From positions 576,961-620,978 of the forward strand of contig CABFPE010000036.1 in the NCBI GenBank assembly GCA_900660155.1: DNA of 44,018 bases, read 5' to 3'. Every line of letters starts with the position of its first letter. Position 1 is the stretch's first letter. Shown piece by piece: positions 31,194-42,440 of the stretch. The position numbers and the translations under genes are program-made. The DNA is from Hofstenia miamia. Its lineage: Eukaryota > Xenacoelomorpha > Acoela > Hofsteniidae. The notes under the pieces are model-generated. The model was not told the origin of the DNA. It searched no databases and saw only the letters and a program-made list of their open reading frames with translations.

Positions 31194-32065
31194 TGTAAAG
31201 CACTACCCACATTCCAACAGAAAACAGAACATTGGTAGTTCACCACTTCAATAAAGACACAGAAAAATAGTTCACCAAGAATTATTCTCCAATAGTGACC
31301 AATTCACATGGCATCAGGTGGAAATGGCGTCCTCAAATTGATCCAAGCTCACCAAGGTGCTAATAGTGTGTCTTTAGTTGTTAATTTCTAGCTCAATTAA
31401 AACAGATCTTAATTGTTCTTATTTCCTCAGCCTATGTAAATAAATAGTAAATATCACATGTAATTACCATGCATTCACATTCACCAGCAGTATATTATCA
31501 TCACAGTGTAAATTATTAAGTGAAATGTATGAGTAGAAATGATTGAATAAAAGTTGTTATTTCCCTATATGTAATCATAGCCATAACCTAATGTGGTACC
31601 ATGATTTGGGCTCCCAACTGTTAAAGAATTCAGAGGCGCCCTAGACACAGTGGAGTAACTCCCAAATTGTTGTTAGAGCTTAAGCAATTATTATTTCAAA
31701 ACAATCCATAGACAAATCTAAAAGGGTTAGCTTAATAAATAAATCAAAAAGATCAAACATGATTGAAGTGAGACAAATTACATTGTTCCTCAAGTATTTA
31801 TAACAATTGAGTAATTATTACCTGTTCAGGTTTTACACATTTCACATTTGAGTTCCCTCACAAAATTAAAGAGCAATAACACCTTCAACTTAAATGAGGG
31901 GACAAATAATTCTAATTTCATATAACTGCACTAGAAAACTATATAGTGAAAATCACAACATCATGATTACATAACTAACTAATCTAACTAATTATAAGGC
32001 AGTATCTAACACTAACAAAATTGACAATATGATAAAATCAAAAAAGAGCCCCAAGTGACACTACA
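31112..32065 (-). mobile_element. Family II LTR (3' LTR of the minus-strand element)
   Basis: Read on the minus strand, it starts TGTAGTGTCACTTGGGG at 32065 and ends CCCCGGATTCTACA at 31112, 954 bases. A G-rich polypurine tract precedes its 5' end, so it is the 3' LTR of the element at 32066-33947. Its outer end sits inside the Polinton-like integrase gene. Its 3' half matches the solo LTR at 28270-29160. Confidence 0.82.
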
Positions 32066-32080
32066 CACCCCCCTTGCTTG
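32066..32080 (-). other. Family II polypurine tract
   Basis: The minus strand reads CAAGCAAGGGGGGTG immediately before the LTR start TGTAGTGTC. Confidence 0.7.
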
Positions 32081-33947
32081 ACTAAGGTTGTGGCAGTAAC
32101 TGGACCATAGGATCTGAGAGTAGCTTTTGGGCCTTCTCCATCATTTCAGTGGCTAAAAGGTCATCCCAACTCATGATATTGGCATAACATGACCATTTTG
32201 TGATCTGCATAAGAGCTTCTTGTCTCATGACTTTTTCATTACAGAGGCAAAAGAACTGGATTTCAGGTAAATGAGCACTGATAGGACAATGTCACCAAAG
32301 ATTGTTAAGCCTTCTTGATGAGTACAAGTAGATACTGGTATCCCTGATCATCATTTCTCAAGATCCATGTGCACAACCTTGTTAGTTTGTTCAGCTGTGT
32401 GGCTCTGCAGCTCAGCCCTCTGTTTTGTGAAGTGCCTGGTTCCTTGTAATAGACAGGTCTCACATTTATCAATGATTTTGAGAACTGTGGTGCAGATGCC
32501 AATGATGACATAATGTGCATTGAATGTTCACTCCATCTGTATAATGCCTAAGTAGCCTTGCTTATGTATCTTTCTTACTAGATCTCTATGGAAATACTCC
32601 AGGACAGCCAGGTGGTTACTCTGACTTTTAGCATATAACAAACCCTTCTTGGCAACAGGACTAAGAGAGTAACTGGTAGTCTTTAGCCTTTTTAAAATTT
32701 CAGAGAGCACCTTATCATGCTGCTGGTGAGTTACAATTTCATCTTCAGTGATTTCCTCCTTGATAAGGATGGGCAAGATGGATTTGCTATGGTGATCAGC
32801 ACTGATCTCTGGAAGGGGTTCATTCTCTGTTATTGGTATAAATCCAAACAGTGTCTTTTTGCCAGGAGGTTTCCTTAAGTCACATTTGTAGCTGGGTAGA
32901 GCAGTCCAATAGTCTGCATTGAGATGGGGTCTCCTAGGACAATGCTTGATGGTAAAAGAAAAATCATTTAGGTACTCAATCCATTGTGCCACTATATTAG
33001 ATTTATCTCCTGAGAAATTTTTCAACCAGGGCAGAGCAGAGTTATCAGTTTGCATGGTGAAATTGTGCTTGAGAATAAAGTAACTGAACTTCTTCAAGCT
33101 GTTAACTAATTCAAGCATTTCCAAATTGGTGGCACCATAGTTCTGTTCAGCATTCCATAGTTTCCAACTGAACTACTGGACAGGGCTCTCAACACCCTCA
33201 ACTATCTGACTTAACACACCACTGATAGTGACTCAACTAGCATCACAATTGACTATGAACTCAAGAAAATAGTCAAGTGGATTAAGGCTTGGAATTTTTC
33301 TGAGTTCCAGCTTGATGGTGTCAAGCTCCTCCTGCTCAGACCATGTTCATTTGAATTCCACACTGCATTGCAGCAAGTTCAAAATATGCTTAGTTTTATC
33401 CACTAATTCAGGTATGAAAGTGCTATAATAATTGAGGAAGCCCATAAGCCTCTGGACATCCTTTCAGGATCACAGTGTTTTGATGCAGTCCAGATGATCT
33501 TTGGTGTCATTTTTGATTGAAATATGGCCCAGCTCAATGACTCTTCCTAAGAAAGTCACTCATGGCTGTATTAGGGCACACTTGTTGCCATTCACACATA
33601 AACCAGCTCCATGGAGGATACTGAACATTCAGTTCAGTTTGTCAAGGCACTGTGAATGTGTTTCTCACAATGAGGATATCATCCATATAAGCAGTAATGC
33701 CAGGTTCCAATATGTTTGATCTGTTCCTCAGCACTTGGATCACATAGCACTGAAAGGTAGCAGGTGCATTGCAAATCCCAAAGGCCATGTTCTTCCATTT
33801 GAAGAGGCCATTCAGAGCAATGAAGGCTGTCTTCAAGATGTCTGCTGGCTGCATAGGGACCTGCCAGTAGGCCTTACACAGGTCCAAACAAGAGAACCAA
33901 ATTCACTTGTTCTTAAGGGAAAGGAACTTTCTTTATATAACTGAAAT
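32081..33947 (-). pseudogene. Family II pol fragment: RT, RNase H, partial integrase
   Basis: Minus-strand order: RT palm from 33900 (LDLCKAYWQVPMQ, AFGICNAPATFQC, AYMDDILIV), then a thumb/connection with stops. RNase H follows with a degraded first motif (NCDAS near 33245), EMLELV, TDNSALPWLKNFSGDK and NADYW (33124-32900). Integrase has HKQGYLG, where His is replaced by Tyr, then CETCLL and a VHMDLE core start. Beyond about 32310 the catalytic core is lost and the sequence runs into the polypurine tract. RT is cut at 33947 by a family I LTR. RT keeps the usual G in FGIC, unlike family I. Confidence 0.85.
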
Positions 33948-34268
33948 TGTAGCATCATCCAAAAAATCAAGCTGCTAATGTAGCATAATCCAAAGCATAA
34001 TGCTGCTAATAAAAAAAGAAGATCAGATGATTAGTCAAAACTAAGATCAAATTATGATTGTTAATTAGAAAAACAATTTAAGTTTAATTATCAGATTATC
34101 TTTGTAAATGCAACCAAGTAATAACATAGCAAATTAGTACTTGTTGTCAAACTTTGACTAAATGAAGGGGGCAAATTCCCTTCCATTATTTTCAGCCATT
34201 TTGGCAGACGACATAAATTTGAATTTCAAACAACAGGTACTTTTTCAAAGTTAACTATAAATAGGCAA
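33948..34268 (+). mobile_element. Family I LTR, 5' piece, plus strand
   Basis: It begins TGTAGCATCATCC at 33948, and a second LTR-like start TGTAGCATAATCC occurs 31 bases later at 33979. It then follows the LTR through the CAGGTACTT and ACTATAAATAGG region and stops near 34268, where an inverted copy takes over. Confidence 0.85.
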
Positions 34269-34941
34269 GTTACATAATAACTTGCAGCTTCCTACCTTAC
34301 ATTTAATTAACATTAGATTTAGGTGACCTATTATAGGTCACCTAAATCTATGAGATAAAATATGTATAACCTATGGTAGGCTATCCAGCCCTTTCTTGCT
34401 GATGTTAATTATTGATTACATGTAAATGATGAAATTGATAGCCAGCTAAACAGAGAAAAACTCCTAATTGTACACCTAAGATAAATGCAGGTTCATGGTT
34501 TGGATCAAGGACCCTCAAGTCATTTCCAATATGTTTCCAAACCACTACTACTGCCTTTACCATTTAGCTTGACATTCTGTATAAACAATCAAACCAATAT
34601 AAAATCTAAAGATAAGATTTTCAAAGAATTTACTTCCACAGCTTCCAAAATGATNCTCTATTTATAGTTAACTTTGAAAAAGTACCTGTTGTTTGAAATT
34701 CAAATTTATGTCATCTGCCAAAATGGCTGAAAATAATGGAAGTGAATTTGCCCCCTTCATTTTGTCAAAATTTGACAACAAGTACTAATTTGCTATGTTA
34801 TTACTTGGTTGCATTTTACAAAGATAATTCTGATAATTAAACTTAAATTGTTTTTCTAAATAATCATAATTCAATCTTAGTTTTGACTAATCATCTGATC
34901 TTCTTTCTTCATTAGCAGCATTTTCTTTGGATTATGCTACA
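34269..34941 (-). mobile_element. Family I LTR piece, minus strand (with single-N join)
   Basis: Read on the minus strand, it starts TGTAGCATAATCC at 34941, preceded by the polypurine tract and ORF3 end, so it is a 3' LTR start. The N at 34654 interrupts it. The part 34269-34653 covers the LTR middle, and the LTR 3' end is missing. The arms 33979-34268 and 34655-34941 are inverted copies, roughly 93-95 percent identical by eye. Confidence 0.82.
34315..34349. repeat. Perfect 17-bp hairpin
   Basis: AGATTTAGGTGACCTAT, one base, then its exact reverse complement ATAGGTCACCTAAATCT. It sits inside the inverted LTR piece, close to where plus- and minus-oriented LTR halves meet. Confidence 0.95.
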
Positions 34942-35225
34942 CGCCCTCCTCAGCTTGCATTATTGTCAGCACTGCACATTCTCTGTGGACTAACTCATCT
35001 GCCTTTTTGATTATTATTTCTGCTTGGGGATCACTCCAGCTTGCTGTTGTGAATTCTGGTTGTTTGGTCATTTTAAGTACCACCTCTCTTTCTGTTGTTA
35101 CTGTACTGTGATATTACAGGAATTTCACTTCTTTGATATTTTCTGATATTGGTGTTATCTCTCTAAGTTTGTTCATTTTTTCTGAAAGGATTTTGTAAAA
35201 TTTCTTGTGTAGGTGGATTCCCTTT
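34942..35225 (-). pseudogene. ORF3 C-terminal fragment, minus strand
   Basis: The minus strand reads KGIHLHKKFYKILSEKMNKL, then REITPISENIKEVKFL, a stop, EREVVLKMTKQPEF and KADELVHRECAVLT, ending QAEEGV and TAG at the LTR. It is homologous to 24100-24426 and 36500-36799. It is cut at 35225 by a plus-strand LTR that starts TGTAGCATC. Confidence 0.82.
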
Positions 35226-35495
35226 TGTAGCATCATCCAAAGATAATCAGAAATAAGCTGCAAACGTTGCAAGAAGAGACTAAGATCGAAAAGAAGTTGA
35301 TTAAAATTATTGTAATTAAATCAATTGCTATTATTTCAGATTAATTTGTAAAATGCAACTAAGAAAACAACATGTGTCAAAAAAGAGATAATTGTGTCTG
35401 TCAATAAAAATACTTTTGACTAAATGACGCTTACATTATTTTTAGCCGCCATCTTGGCAGAAGTTTAAATTTGAATCAGCAGGTACTTCTTTTGG
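35226..35495 (+). mobile_element. Family I LTR, 5' 270 bases, plus strand
   Basis: It begins TGTAGCATCATCCAAAG and matches the start of the LTR at 36795 up to CAGGTACTTCTTTTG. The TATA-like box and all downstream LTR are lost. It passes directly into ORF3 sequence near 35500. Confidence 0.85.
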
Positions 35496-36799
35496 AATTG
35501 ATAGATAGAATGGATAGATACAGACAACAAGCATTTCCTGGTTGAAATTAAAATTACAAAAGAATCAACAGACATAAAAGAAAGAAACTTCCAGAGCATC
35601 AGGGAACAACAAACTGTGGCAATGATGAAACTCATGTTCACTGAAGCATTCACACAAACAGAACTGGAAGAATTACTGAGACCATATAATCAATTGGCTA
35701 TAGACATTGAATGCATCACATCAAAAATGGAAATCAAAGAAGAATTACAATTAAAACTAAGCTGTAAGGGATTGACACAAGCGTTCTGGGATACAATTTC
35801 CAAAGCCAAGATGAATTAGCACACTACAATAGGTTTAGCCACAGCATCAACAACAGAAGGCTCATATAGACACATAGAAAGAGAGATTGAAACAAAAATC
35901 TTAATCTGCACACCACCAGAAACTGTCACAATACCAATGGTCCTCCCACGATGGAGACTACCAAAGGAAGTTAAGGTTGCAAAGATATTCCTCCACAAGT
36001 TCAAGTCATATGTAAATACCAAAAGAAAAGCAAAAGCCATGATAGAACAAGATGACTACAAAAAGACAAAAGAAATAATGTTGCACAACAATAACAAAGA
36101 AAAGGTCTACATTGAAGGAATGATAACGCCAGACCAGCTCTATACACATGGCAAGCCCATAAATGTGCAACTGCAAGATCTCAGAAAAGAAATTGAGGAA
36201 TGAAATCCAAGAGCTATAATGTTATTCTCCAGAGTAAATGACATAGTATTGACAGACATATGGGAGAATAAATACCGCTACTATGATGTCACAAAGCAGG
36301 TTGAAATTGTTACAATGATGCAGATCAATAAGAATGATCCCAATACTATAACAGAAAAAGAAGAGATAACATCAGTTTCTTCTACAAGGATGTAGCAAAT
36401 ACTCAAAGCCTACGCAAAGTCTTTATGTTTTTCTATCCCAACAACCAAATAAGGGAGGATTTAGCACATACAAGCAGAGCCGATGCACAAATGACACTCA
36501 TGATTGGCATTAAAGGCATACAATTATACCATAAATACTACGAGATCTTTTCACAGAAAATGAACGAATTAAGAGAGATAACACCAATAGCAGAAGACAT
36601 CCGAGAAACACGTTTTCTGAAATACGCAAATGTCATAACAACAGAGAGAGAGGCAGTTCTAAAAATGACAAAGCAAACTGAATTCGAGAAAGCAACGTGG
36701 GCTGACCAGCAGGCGGAAACGATAATTCGAAAGGCGGACACTCTGGTGCATGGAGAACGAGCTGTGCTAAAAATAACGCAAGCTGAGGGGGGCGTGTAG
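35496..36799 (+). pseudogene. ORF3 C-terminal half, plus strand, ending at the B2 LTR
   Basis: It starts inside ORF3 (IEWIDTDNKHFLVEI, matching copy 1 at about 18340). It runs through MFTEAFTQTELEELL, CKGLTQAFWDTISKAK, a stop, WRLPKEVKVAKIFLHKFK, IEGMITPDQLY, a TGA, LFSRVNDIVLTDIW and YYDVTKQVEIVTMM. A frameshift near 36360 follows, then FFYKDVANTQSLRKVF, REDLAHTSRADAQM, EIFSQKMNELREITP, and ITQAEGGV with TAG at 36797-36799 inside the LTR. It shows ORF3 residues hidden by the N gap in B1. No hydrophobic membrane segment is seen. It lacks gag and pol upstream, so it is an internally deleted copy. Confidence 0.78.
36780..36794 (+). other. Polypurine tract before the 36795 LTR
   Basis: AGCTGAGGGGGGCG directly precedes TGTAGCATC, as at 24408-24421. 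Confidence 0.72.
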
Positions 36800-37909
36800 C
36801 ATCATCCAAATAATCAGAAATAAGCTGCAAGAAGAGACTAAGATCGAAAAGAAGTTGATTAAAATTATTGTAATTAAATCAATTGCTATTATTTCAGATT
36901 AATTTGTAAAATGCAACTAAGAAAACAACATGTGTCAAAAAAGAGATAATTGTGTCTGTCAATAAAAATACTTTTGACTAAATGATGCTTACATTATTTT
37001 TAGCCACCATCTTGGCAGAAGTTTAAATTTGAATCAACAGGTACTTCTTTTGAAATTACTATAAATAGATTAAAACACATTGTAAGAATTTGATAAAGAA
37101 TTTTACTCAGAATTCTTATTTTTCATCTTATTAACAGTTTGATTATTTAATATGATGTTGAGCTAATTGAGCAGTGTTTAGTAGTGGTCTGGATACATCA
37201 CAGGGAACGATTCTAGGGTCTCTGTGCCAGATCACAAAAGTGCACATATGTTAGGTGTAGGGGTTTTCTCTCAATTAGCTGACTAGCATTTCACTTCTAC
37301 ATGTATCAAATAATTAATTGTCAGCAAATGGTTGGATTACCAAACTCTAGGAATTATATTGATATTATTTTAGATCCAAATCAATGACCTATAATCAACT
37401 GATAAAGTGACCATACATGTAGTAAATTATAAATGTAGGCTAAGAAGTTGTTCGAACAGAATTTATTTAAATAAGCCAATATATTTCAGTAATGGCTACA
37501 TGTAATACTTAATGAACAACTAGTAACAATTCAGGTTGCAAATAGATATAACACTTTCACACAATAGAGTCTAAGTCGAGTTGTGTCATGTCTTGAGTAA
37601 GCACTGAGCTAATGTAGGGTACACATTAGCTATCTTGATTGAGCTGAGAAGTGGCACTCAAGCATTGGATGGAATGGTGAAACTGGATGTGGAGATCCGC
37701 TTTGGGCAGATGCCCACTAGGAGATCAGTATGGAGGTTACCACATGGCTTTGTCACCTAAAAAATGAGCAGTTGATTCCATGTTATATAAGTTAACAGAA
37801 GAAACTAGTCAAGCAGTAACAACAAGTAAATCCTTACCTGCAATAACACAGCTAACATTATAAAGTAACTGTAGACAAACAGTGATAATGCCTGGTAGAG
37901 GATATTACA
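36795..37909 (+). mobile_element. Family I LTR (shared: ORF3 upstream, primer site downstream)
   Basis: It runs from TGTAGCATCATCC to GGTAGAGGATATTACA, 1115 bases. It serves as 3' LTR for the ORF3 fragment before it and 5' LTR for B2 after it. Contains TATAAATAG at 37060-37068. Confidence 0.92.
37060..37068 (+). promoter_or_regulatory. Putative TATA box in LTR
   Basis: TATAAATAG lies about 265 bases into the LTR, after CAGGTACTT. The same stretch (CAGGTACTT...ACTATAAATAG) is kept in the LTR at 33948, and similar AT-rich boxes occur in the other LTRs. Transcription start is inferred, not shown. Confidence 0.45.
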
Positions 37910-37926
37910 TGGCGACCATGACAGCC
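37910..37926 (+). other. B2 primer binding site (tRNA-Arg-like)
   Basis: TGGCGACCATGACAGCC follows the LTR end directly. It fits the complement of the 3' end of tRNA-Arg with one internal mismatch over the first 15 bases, by general knowledge of that tRNA. Confidence 0.75.
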
Positions 37927-37999
37927 AAGAACAGCAAACCTACAGAAGAAACATTCAGTTAAACCACCTGCAAGACAATAATAAGCTATAAGTGAAAGT

Positions 38000-39288
38000 A
38001 TGAAAACAGCGAGTTGTTACATGAACCTACTATCAATGGAAGAAAGAGAGATACCCCAAACCAAACAGATGCACTTCAATGAGATCCTGGAATTGCAACC
38101 TAAAGATGTGGAAACCACTACAAACCAGAAGGAAAATGACAAAAGGAAAAAAGGAAGCGTGAAAAAGACTGCAATGAAAGCAGTAACTCCCAGAACAATT
38201 CGATCATTGCCATACTTTGGCAAGAATTCAGCAACAGATGCCACAGACACAGAACTACAATCCCTTAGTTCACCCCCAGAGACAAACCCCATAGATACAA
38301 ACCCACTGGATATAATGGTGATGTTAAAAAAAGAGCCAAGAAAGTGAGGAAATCCTAAGACAACAAGTAGAACAACTGACTGAGAAAGTCAAAGAGATGG
38401 AACAACAAAATGAATCAATACTGAGTGAAATCAGAGTGAACATGGAAATGCGGTTAGAAGAACAAAATCAGCTATTTCAAAATGAAATTAAAATCCTTAC
38501 TCACCAACTGTCAGAGTCCAACAAAAGGTTTCTAGAAGAAAACCAGCAATAGCAAGAGAAAAATCAAGAACTAGAAAGAACAAATAGACAACTAATCAAG
38601 GACAACGACCTACAGGCGGGAGAATTGGAACAACTCAANAAAGAGAGATTATCAACTACTAATTGGAGACTTCATCAATTACTATGAGAATGAAAGCTTC
38701 AAAAACCAATACTAAATCATTTTGAATGCTACCAAAATGAAAAAAACCAATGATATCCGGAATTACATGCAACAAGTTGAGCAGCTACTAATGCTTAGCT
38801 CGAGAGGAAACAGTTACTCTAAATACGACTTGTTCTCACACATCTGTAAGGGGATGCCTGAAAGCATAAAAACTCAATTTGAAATTAAATGCGACATTGA
38901 CGACAAGTTAGAAAGAATGATCAGGAAAGCTGTTGATATACAAGCTACTATTGAAAATAATGCTAGAATATACAAAAAAGCCACATGGCACAGAGATGCA
39001 ACAACATGGAGAAGCAATCTCAAGCTGCGCATCCCCAATAAAACCTATCCCGAAACAAAGCAAGAGAAAATAATAAAAGTAAAGGGAAGAGATGGTAAGA
39101 TGAGGAAAGTAAAAGAGAAAGATGTTAAATGCTAAGGTTACAGACAAAAAGGACACAAAAAACCAGATTGCCCAAAACAAATAAACGTCATTGGTGATGA
39201 GGAAGCCTACTACGATGAAGAGGATGTACTACAGATGGAAGACGAAATCAATGAAGCAGCCCCAACCAATGAGGAGTCAGAAAACTAA
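38000..39288 (+). pseudogene. B2 gag
   Basis: The ORF 38000-38347 holds the N-terminal region. After a frame change at a run of A (near 38330), a heptad-rich coiled coil follows (EQLTEKVKEMEQQ, LLS-type repeats) up to the N at 38639. Roughly 500 bases of gag, present in B1, are missing at that N. It resumes at YQLLIGDFINYYENE, then SHICKGMPESIKTQFEIKCD, and the basic region. The knuckle reads C, stop, GYRQKGHKKPDC, so its second Cys position is damaged. The acidic end EEAYYDEEDVLQ and the terminator at 39286-39288 match A2. Confidence 0.85.
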
Positions 39289-39293
39289 GTAGA

Positions 39294-39666
39294 GCACCGA
39301 CTCATAACAACTGTGCAGCAATAATGATCCTAACAAACCTTGACATGATGAATATGATAACAATAGCCATTAATGGAGTGATGATGAAAGCAACAATTGA
39401 TACCAGAGCAGCAACATCTATAATTACTGATGAATGCACTATGAAGCTGGGATTCCAATGAGAAGACATGAAGAATTGTAACAAGAGATTGATTAATGCT
39501 TCAGGGGATTACATTGACACAAAAGGAATGATAAATGTTGCACAAATAAGAATTGCGAACGCAATATTCAAACAACCTCTAGTAGTAGTAGATACATGCA
39601 ACAATGCATTACCATATGAAGTTATATTAGGAAATGATTTTCTGACAAAAAATGGTTGTGTCATTA
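39294..39666 (+). pseudogene. B2 protease segment
   Basis: The frame overlaps the gag end as in B1. It reads KATIDTRAATSIITDECTMK: the Asp-Thr-Gly triad has Arg in place of Gly. A TGA near 39460 follows, then LINASGDYIDTKGM, PLVVVDTCNN and LPYEVILGNDFLTKNG, ending CVIM where an antisense LTR begins at 39667. Dead copy. Confidence 0.85.
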
Positions 39667-40240
39667 TGTAACATCCTCCACCTGGCTTATTGCACTGTGT
39701 CTAATTACTGATAATGAGTACTCAGTAAATTGCGGGTGAGGAGTTACCAAGTTGGTGAACCGTCAGACCTTTCTCTCTTATTAACTAGTTATGTTAATTA
39801 AATAATTGAGCATTGACTATCACTGTTTAGGTGACAGAGCAGTATGACGTTTCCTCTCCAGTTCTTCCATGGGCTACTGCCAGAAGCTGATCTCCACAAA
39901 ACAGTTCCTCTCCTTCATGAATGATGATTGAATCCACAGCACCACCTCAGCTCAACTGGAACTAATTATGTGTACCTTACTTTAGCTCAGTGCGTGCACT
40001 CAAGTAAAGTTGTAACTGACTTAAACTCAATTTTGTAAAGTGTTTGTTGTTTTGATTAAGTAAAGCAACTGGGCATTGACACTAACTGCATTTACATAAT
40101 ATTAAAATAGCCATTACCGTAAAACTATTGGCTTAATAATTTAATTAATAAGATTGCAGTTTCCTACACTTACATTTAATAATAGTACATGTAAGGTCAT
40201 TTATCAGGTTGATTATAGTCGAGTCTCCTACGATTAAGAA
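39667..40240 (-). mobile_element. Family I LTR, 3' half, antisense insertion in B2 protease
   Basis: It starts TGTAACATCCTCCACC (the reverse complement of the LTR end) and runs to TACGATTAAGAA before the N at 40241, 574 bases. It closely resembles the B1 type of LTR. The other half and the protease-RT linker are hidden in the single-N join. Confidence 0.88.
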
Positions 40241-40241
40241 N

Positions 40242-41210
40242 TGATGAGGATTAGCAACATATAAAGGAATGAGACATCAGGCAACTAAGGACACTCCTAG
40301 AGAAACATAAATGTATATTCAACTACAGAGAGATAAGTGTTGGCCAGGCAGTAGGTGAAAAACACAAAATCATAACAACAACAGACAAACTGATCAAACT
40401 ACCAGTCAGAAGGGTGCCTGAGCAGCTGAAAGAAGAATACAATCAAATACTAGAAGAACTAATCAACAATAAGATCATCTGGCCAAGTGAGAGCCCATAT
40501 GCAGCACCAACCATGTTTGTAAAGCAGGGAAATAAGTAACATCTATGTATCTACTTTCATAAATTAAATGAGGTGACAAAGAAGGATTCATACCCCCTAC
40601 TGCGGATAGAGGACATGCTCTACAAAGCCAGTAAACATAAATATTTTACAACTTTGGATCTATGCAAGGCCTATTGGCAAGTGAAGATGGAGGAAGATGA
40701 CATCAAGAATACAGCATTCATAACCCCATACAGGCTGTACAAGTGGATATATATGGCATTCAGACTCTGTAATGCACCAGCAATGTTTCAGAGGTATGTA
40801 ATGAAGGTATTGAAAAATAAGACACATAGAATGGAAGAGGGAGTCGACGCCTATATAGATGACATCATAGTCACAAGTGACACAGTCCAAGAACACCTGG
40901 AAAAATTGGCGAGGACACTAACGATTTTAGAAAACGCGGGACTCTGGATCAATGGAAACAAGTGCAATATCTTGAAAGAGAAAATAGTGTTCCTCAGAAG
41001 AACAATAGAAAAAGGGAGAATATGCATGAAGGACAATGCCAGAGAGATGATCCAAAAGATAGAAAAACCAAACAACAAAAAAAATATACAGCGAATTATG
41101 GGATTCTTCAATTATTACAGAACATTTATTCCAAATATAGCTGGAAAAACAGCGAAGATGACCCGATTGATGAGAAAGTCAGCACCATTTGTATGGACGT
41201 GGCAAGAACA
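40242..41210 (+). pseudogene. B2 reverse transcriptase
   Basis: It reads LEKHKCIFNY, ISVGQAVGEKHK, LPVRRVPEQLKEEYNQ, SPYAAPTMFVKQGNK, then a stop and a damaged CIYFHKLNEV. The open part from 40573: LDLCKAYWQVKMEEDD, AFRLCNAPAMFQRY, AYIDDIIVTSD, NGNKCNILKEKIVF, RIMGFFNYYRTFIPN, to FVWTWQE at the N (41211). RT active-site residues are kept. Confidence 0.9.
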
Positions 41211-41726
41211 NGATGACATCAAGAATACAGCATTCATAACCCCATACAGGCTGTACAAGTGGATATATATGGCATTCAGACTCTGTAATGCACCAGCAAT
41301 GTTTCAGAGGTATGTAATGAAGGTATTGAAAAATAAGACACATAGAATGGAAGAGGGAGTCAACGCCTATATAGATGACATCATAGTCACAAGTGACACA
41401 GTCCAAGAACACCTGGAAAAATTGGCGAGGACACTAACGATTTTAGAAAACGCGGGACTCTGGATCAATGGAAACAAGTGCAATATCTTGAAAGAGAAAA
41501 TAGTGTTCCTCAGAAGAACAATAGAAAAAGGGAGAATATGCATGAAGGACAATGCCAGAGAGATGATCCAAAAGATAGAAAAACCAAACAACAAAAAAAA
41601 TATACAGCGAATTATGGGATTCTTCAATTATTACAGAACATTTATTCCAAATATAGCTGGAAAAACAGCGAAGATGACCCGATTGATGAGAAAGTCAGCA
41701 CCATTTGTATGGACGTGGCAAGAACA
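40696..41726 (+). repeat. 515-bp direct duplication across a single N
   Basis: 40696-41210 and 41212-41726 are the same sequence apart from one substitution noticed (GTCGACGCC versus GTCAACGCC). Most likely an assembly join of two overlapping contigs or alleles. Confidence 0.93.
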
Positions 41727-42440
41727 AGAAGAACTCGACAACATCAAAGAGGAACTCGCGAAATTACCTTCCCTTAATACACCAGATTACAACAAGAAAT
41801 TTATACTGGATTGCAATGCAAGTAAGGTTGCAATTGGAGGAACATTGGGACAAATGAGAAGTGGGAAAGAAGTACCCATTCAGTTTTCAGTCGCAAGCTG
41901 AGGGCAAGCAAAGAGAACTATGGCTCCACCAAGGTAGAAATGCTTGCACTGATTGAGAGCATCAAGAAGTTTCGACATTTTCTCATAGGAAGGGAGTTCA
42001 GAGTACGAACTGACAACAGTGGATTAGCCTGGCTGAAGAAGTTCTTGGGAGATAAGTCCAGAATAGTATCCTGGTGGGTTGAATACCTAAATGAATTCAC
42101 ATTTACGATCGAACATAGGAAAGGCACACTACACAACAACGCAGATTTCTGGACATCACTCCCAGAATACCAAAGAGACGCAGTGAAAACAGAGGGAGAA
42201 AAGAAGCAATTTCAGTTCCTGCCACACACCAAATACGAGGACTTACCAGAGATAAACGTGGTACTACTGATACTTATAAGAGAGGAGATAATGGAACAAG
42301 AGATAGTGGATAAACAGAAAGATGATGCAATCCTAGGTGAGATCTTAAAGAAAATTAGAGAGCCTCAAACTACACTATCTAAAATAACAGCAGGATATTA
42401 TGAACTTTACAAGTGGAAGATCAACAGGAACAGACTTTAA
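41212..42440 (+). pseudogene. B2 RT (second copy of the duplicated part), RNase H
   Basis: The duplicated RT palm is followed by unique sequence from 41727: EELAKLPSLNTPDYNK, LDCNASK (first RNase H Asp is Asn), a frameshift near 41890, EMLALIESIKKF, TDNSGLAWLKKF and NNADFW. It continues to KWKINRNRL and a stop at 42438-42440. An 8-residue segment before VLLILIREE is shortened compared with B1. Confidence 0.88.
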
